Source: Bacteroidales bacterium | Lineage (GTDB): Bacteria > Bacteroidota > Bacteroidia > Bacteroidales > UBA1402 | Assembly (NCBI GenBank): GCA_023230125.1 | Contig: JALNXZ010000098.1 | Location: 1 to 6,128 of the forward strand | Length of the DNA stretch: 6,128 bases | Direction of reading: 5' to 3' | Part shown: piece by piece, positions 5,253 through 6,128 of the stretch | How the letters are laid out: each line of letters begins with the position of its first letter | Position numbering within the stretch: the stretch's first letter is position 1 | Program-made: the position numbers and the translations under genes | Notes under the pieces: generated by a model | The model's input: the letters and a program-made list of their open reading frames with translations, nothing else | Told to the model about the DNA's origin: nothing | Database searches by the model: none

Positions 5253-6128
5253 ATGATTAAAGAAATCACTTTGAGACAAGCAAAGATCCGAGAACAGCTT
5301 ATTCTGAATAAAGTGGATGCCTGTCTCCTTTCCACATCCGTCAATATTTTATATGCCAATGGAAGCATCTTTAACGGGTATTATTATATTCCGGCTGAAG
5401 GCGATTCCATTATTTTTGTAAAGCGGCCTGTTGGAATGGAAGGTGATGACATCCATTATATACGGAAACCGGAACAGATGCCCGGAATCATGAAAGAAAA
5501 AGGCATCAAGCCACCAAGAAAACTGATGGTGGAAGGTGATGAAATGGGACGTACCGAATGGACACGTCTTCAGGCTTGTTTTTCGGACAGTGAATTCATC
5601 AATGGAACCACTTGTCTTAGAAAAGTCAGAAGCATCAAGACTGATTATGAAATATCCCTGATCAAAGCCTCTGCTGAAGCGCATGTCAGAGCCTATAAAA
5701 GGATTCCGGAAGTTTACCGTCCAGGTATGACAGATACGGAATTTGCCATCGAAATTGAATACATCATGCGTCAAGAAGGCAACCAAGGCCTGTTCCGGAC
5801 ATTCGGAGATATAGAAGCTTTCATGGGTAGCGTTTTGGCTGGTGAGAATGCTGCTGTCGCTTCCCCTTATGACTTTGCGCTCGGGGGGGCGGGTACAGTC
5901 TTCAACCCTATCGGAGCAACCGGCCATAAGCTGATGCCGGGAAACAGCATCATGATTGACATGTGTGGAAATTTTTCAGGATATCTGGATGATCTGACAC
6001 GTACCTTTTCTATAGGGAGATTGCCGGATAAAGCCTATAAGGCGCATCAAGTAGCCATCGATATTCAACAATGCATAAAGGAAGAGATGAAAGAAGGAGC
6101 TGTTTGCGAGGATTTATACAACAAATCC
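5253..6128 (+). CDS. M24-family metallopeptidase (aminopeptidase P/prolidase-like), C-terminus cut by window edge
   Basis: The frame is open from ATG 5253 to the last base (292 complete codons); the family is usually about 390 residues, so roughly a quarter is missing. Residues 1-120 form the N-terminal creatinase/prolidase-type domain. At 122-142 lies the linker typical of the family (LRKVRSIKTDYEISLIKASAE), leading into the pita-bread catalytic domain. The first two metal ligands are visible as Asp236 and Asp247, 11 residues apart in IDMCGNFSGYLDDLTRTF (235-252). The remaining His and two Glu ligands would lie beyond the edge. Where aminopeptidases usually have a conserved His about 17 residues before the first Asp, this protein has Pro219 (in FNPIGATGHK), after an SPYDFALGG segment (204-212). 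It therefore probably belongs to a divergent subfamily of uncertain substrate. No signal peptide or Shine-Dalgarno sequence is visible. Confidence 0.92.
   Translation, partial: MIKEITLRQAKIREQLILNKVDACLLSTSVNILYANGSIFNGYYYIPAEGDSIIFVKRPVGMEGDDIHYIRKPEQMPGIMKEKGIKPPRKLMVEGDEMGRTEWTRLQACFSDSEFINGTTCLRKVRSIKTDYEISLIKASAEAHVRAYKRIPEVYRPGMTDTEFAIEIEYIMRQEGNQGLFRTFGDIEAFMGSVLAGENAAVASPYDFALGGAGTVFNPIGATGHKLMPGNSIMIDMCGNFSGYLDDLTRTFSIGRLPDKAYKAHQVAIDIQQCIKEEMKEGAVCEDLYNKS

Noticed and set aside
5349..5927. 192-codon open frame on the minus strand
   Set aside because: It is antisense to the clearly real M24 peptidase gene, and its translation shows no family features.

Overview
The window looks like ordinary chromosome from a member of the Bacteroidota, probably Bacteroidales. 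It is A+T-rich. Upstream regions carry matches to the Bacteroidota -7 promoter element TAnnTTTG, and almost no gene has a Shine-Dalgarno sequence. Two lipoproteins have families or lipoboxes common in that phylum. No rRNA, tRNA, CRISPR array or mobile element was seen. The phylum call rests on these traits and on gene families, not on a marker-gene comparison.

Left part, minus strand (1-1846): three genes read leftward in the order lipB (lipoyl/octanoyl transferase), a small TerB-like protein of unknown role, and an M48-family zinc metalloprotease lipoprotein that runs off the left edge. The TerB-like and protease genes are 17 bases apart and are probably cotranscribed. lipB is 68 bases upstream and has its own promoter candidate; a second promoter candidate lies just before the TerB-like gene.

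Middle part, plus strand (2143-4270): after a 296-base divergent intergenic region come a DUF4163/DUF3298-type lipoprotein, rsmG (16S rRNA m7G methyltransferase) and a glyoxalase-II-like metallo-beta-lactamase-fold hydrolase. Gaps of 13 and 12 bases suggest one operon.

Right part, plus strand (4271-6128): a structured 222-base intergenic region leads to an hsp20 small heat-shock gene, which is closed by a strong intrinsic terminator. A 328-base gene-free stretch, which contains that terminator, follows hsp20. An M24-family (aminopeptidase P/prolidase-like) peptidase then runs off the right edge.

The genes are mostly housekeeping: lipoate attachment, rRNA modification, thiolester hydrolysis, protein quality control and peptide turnover. 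The most interesting DNA is the hsp20 leader. It holds a long inverted repeat made of two near-identical TGTCATAATGkCATG sites, a GGCATGCC hairpin followed by four T, and a perfect 9-bp complementarity that would bury the hsp20 start codon in a helix. That last element is a candidate RNA thermometer or other translational switch. I saw no obviously new multi-gene system.
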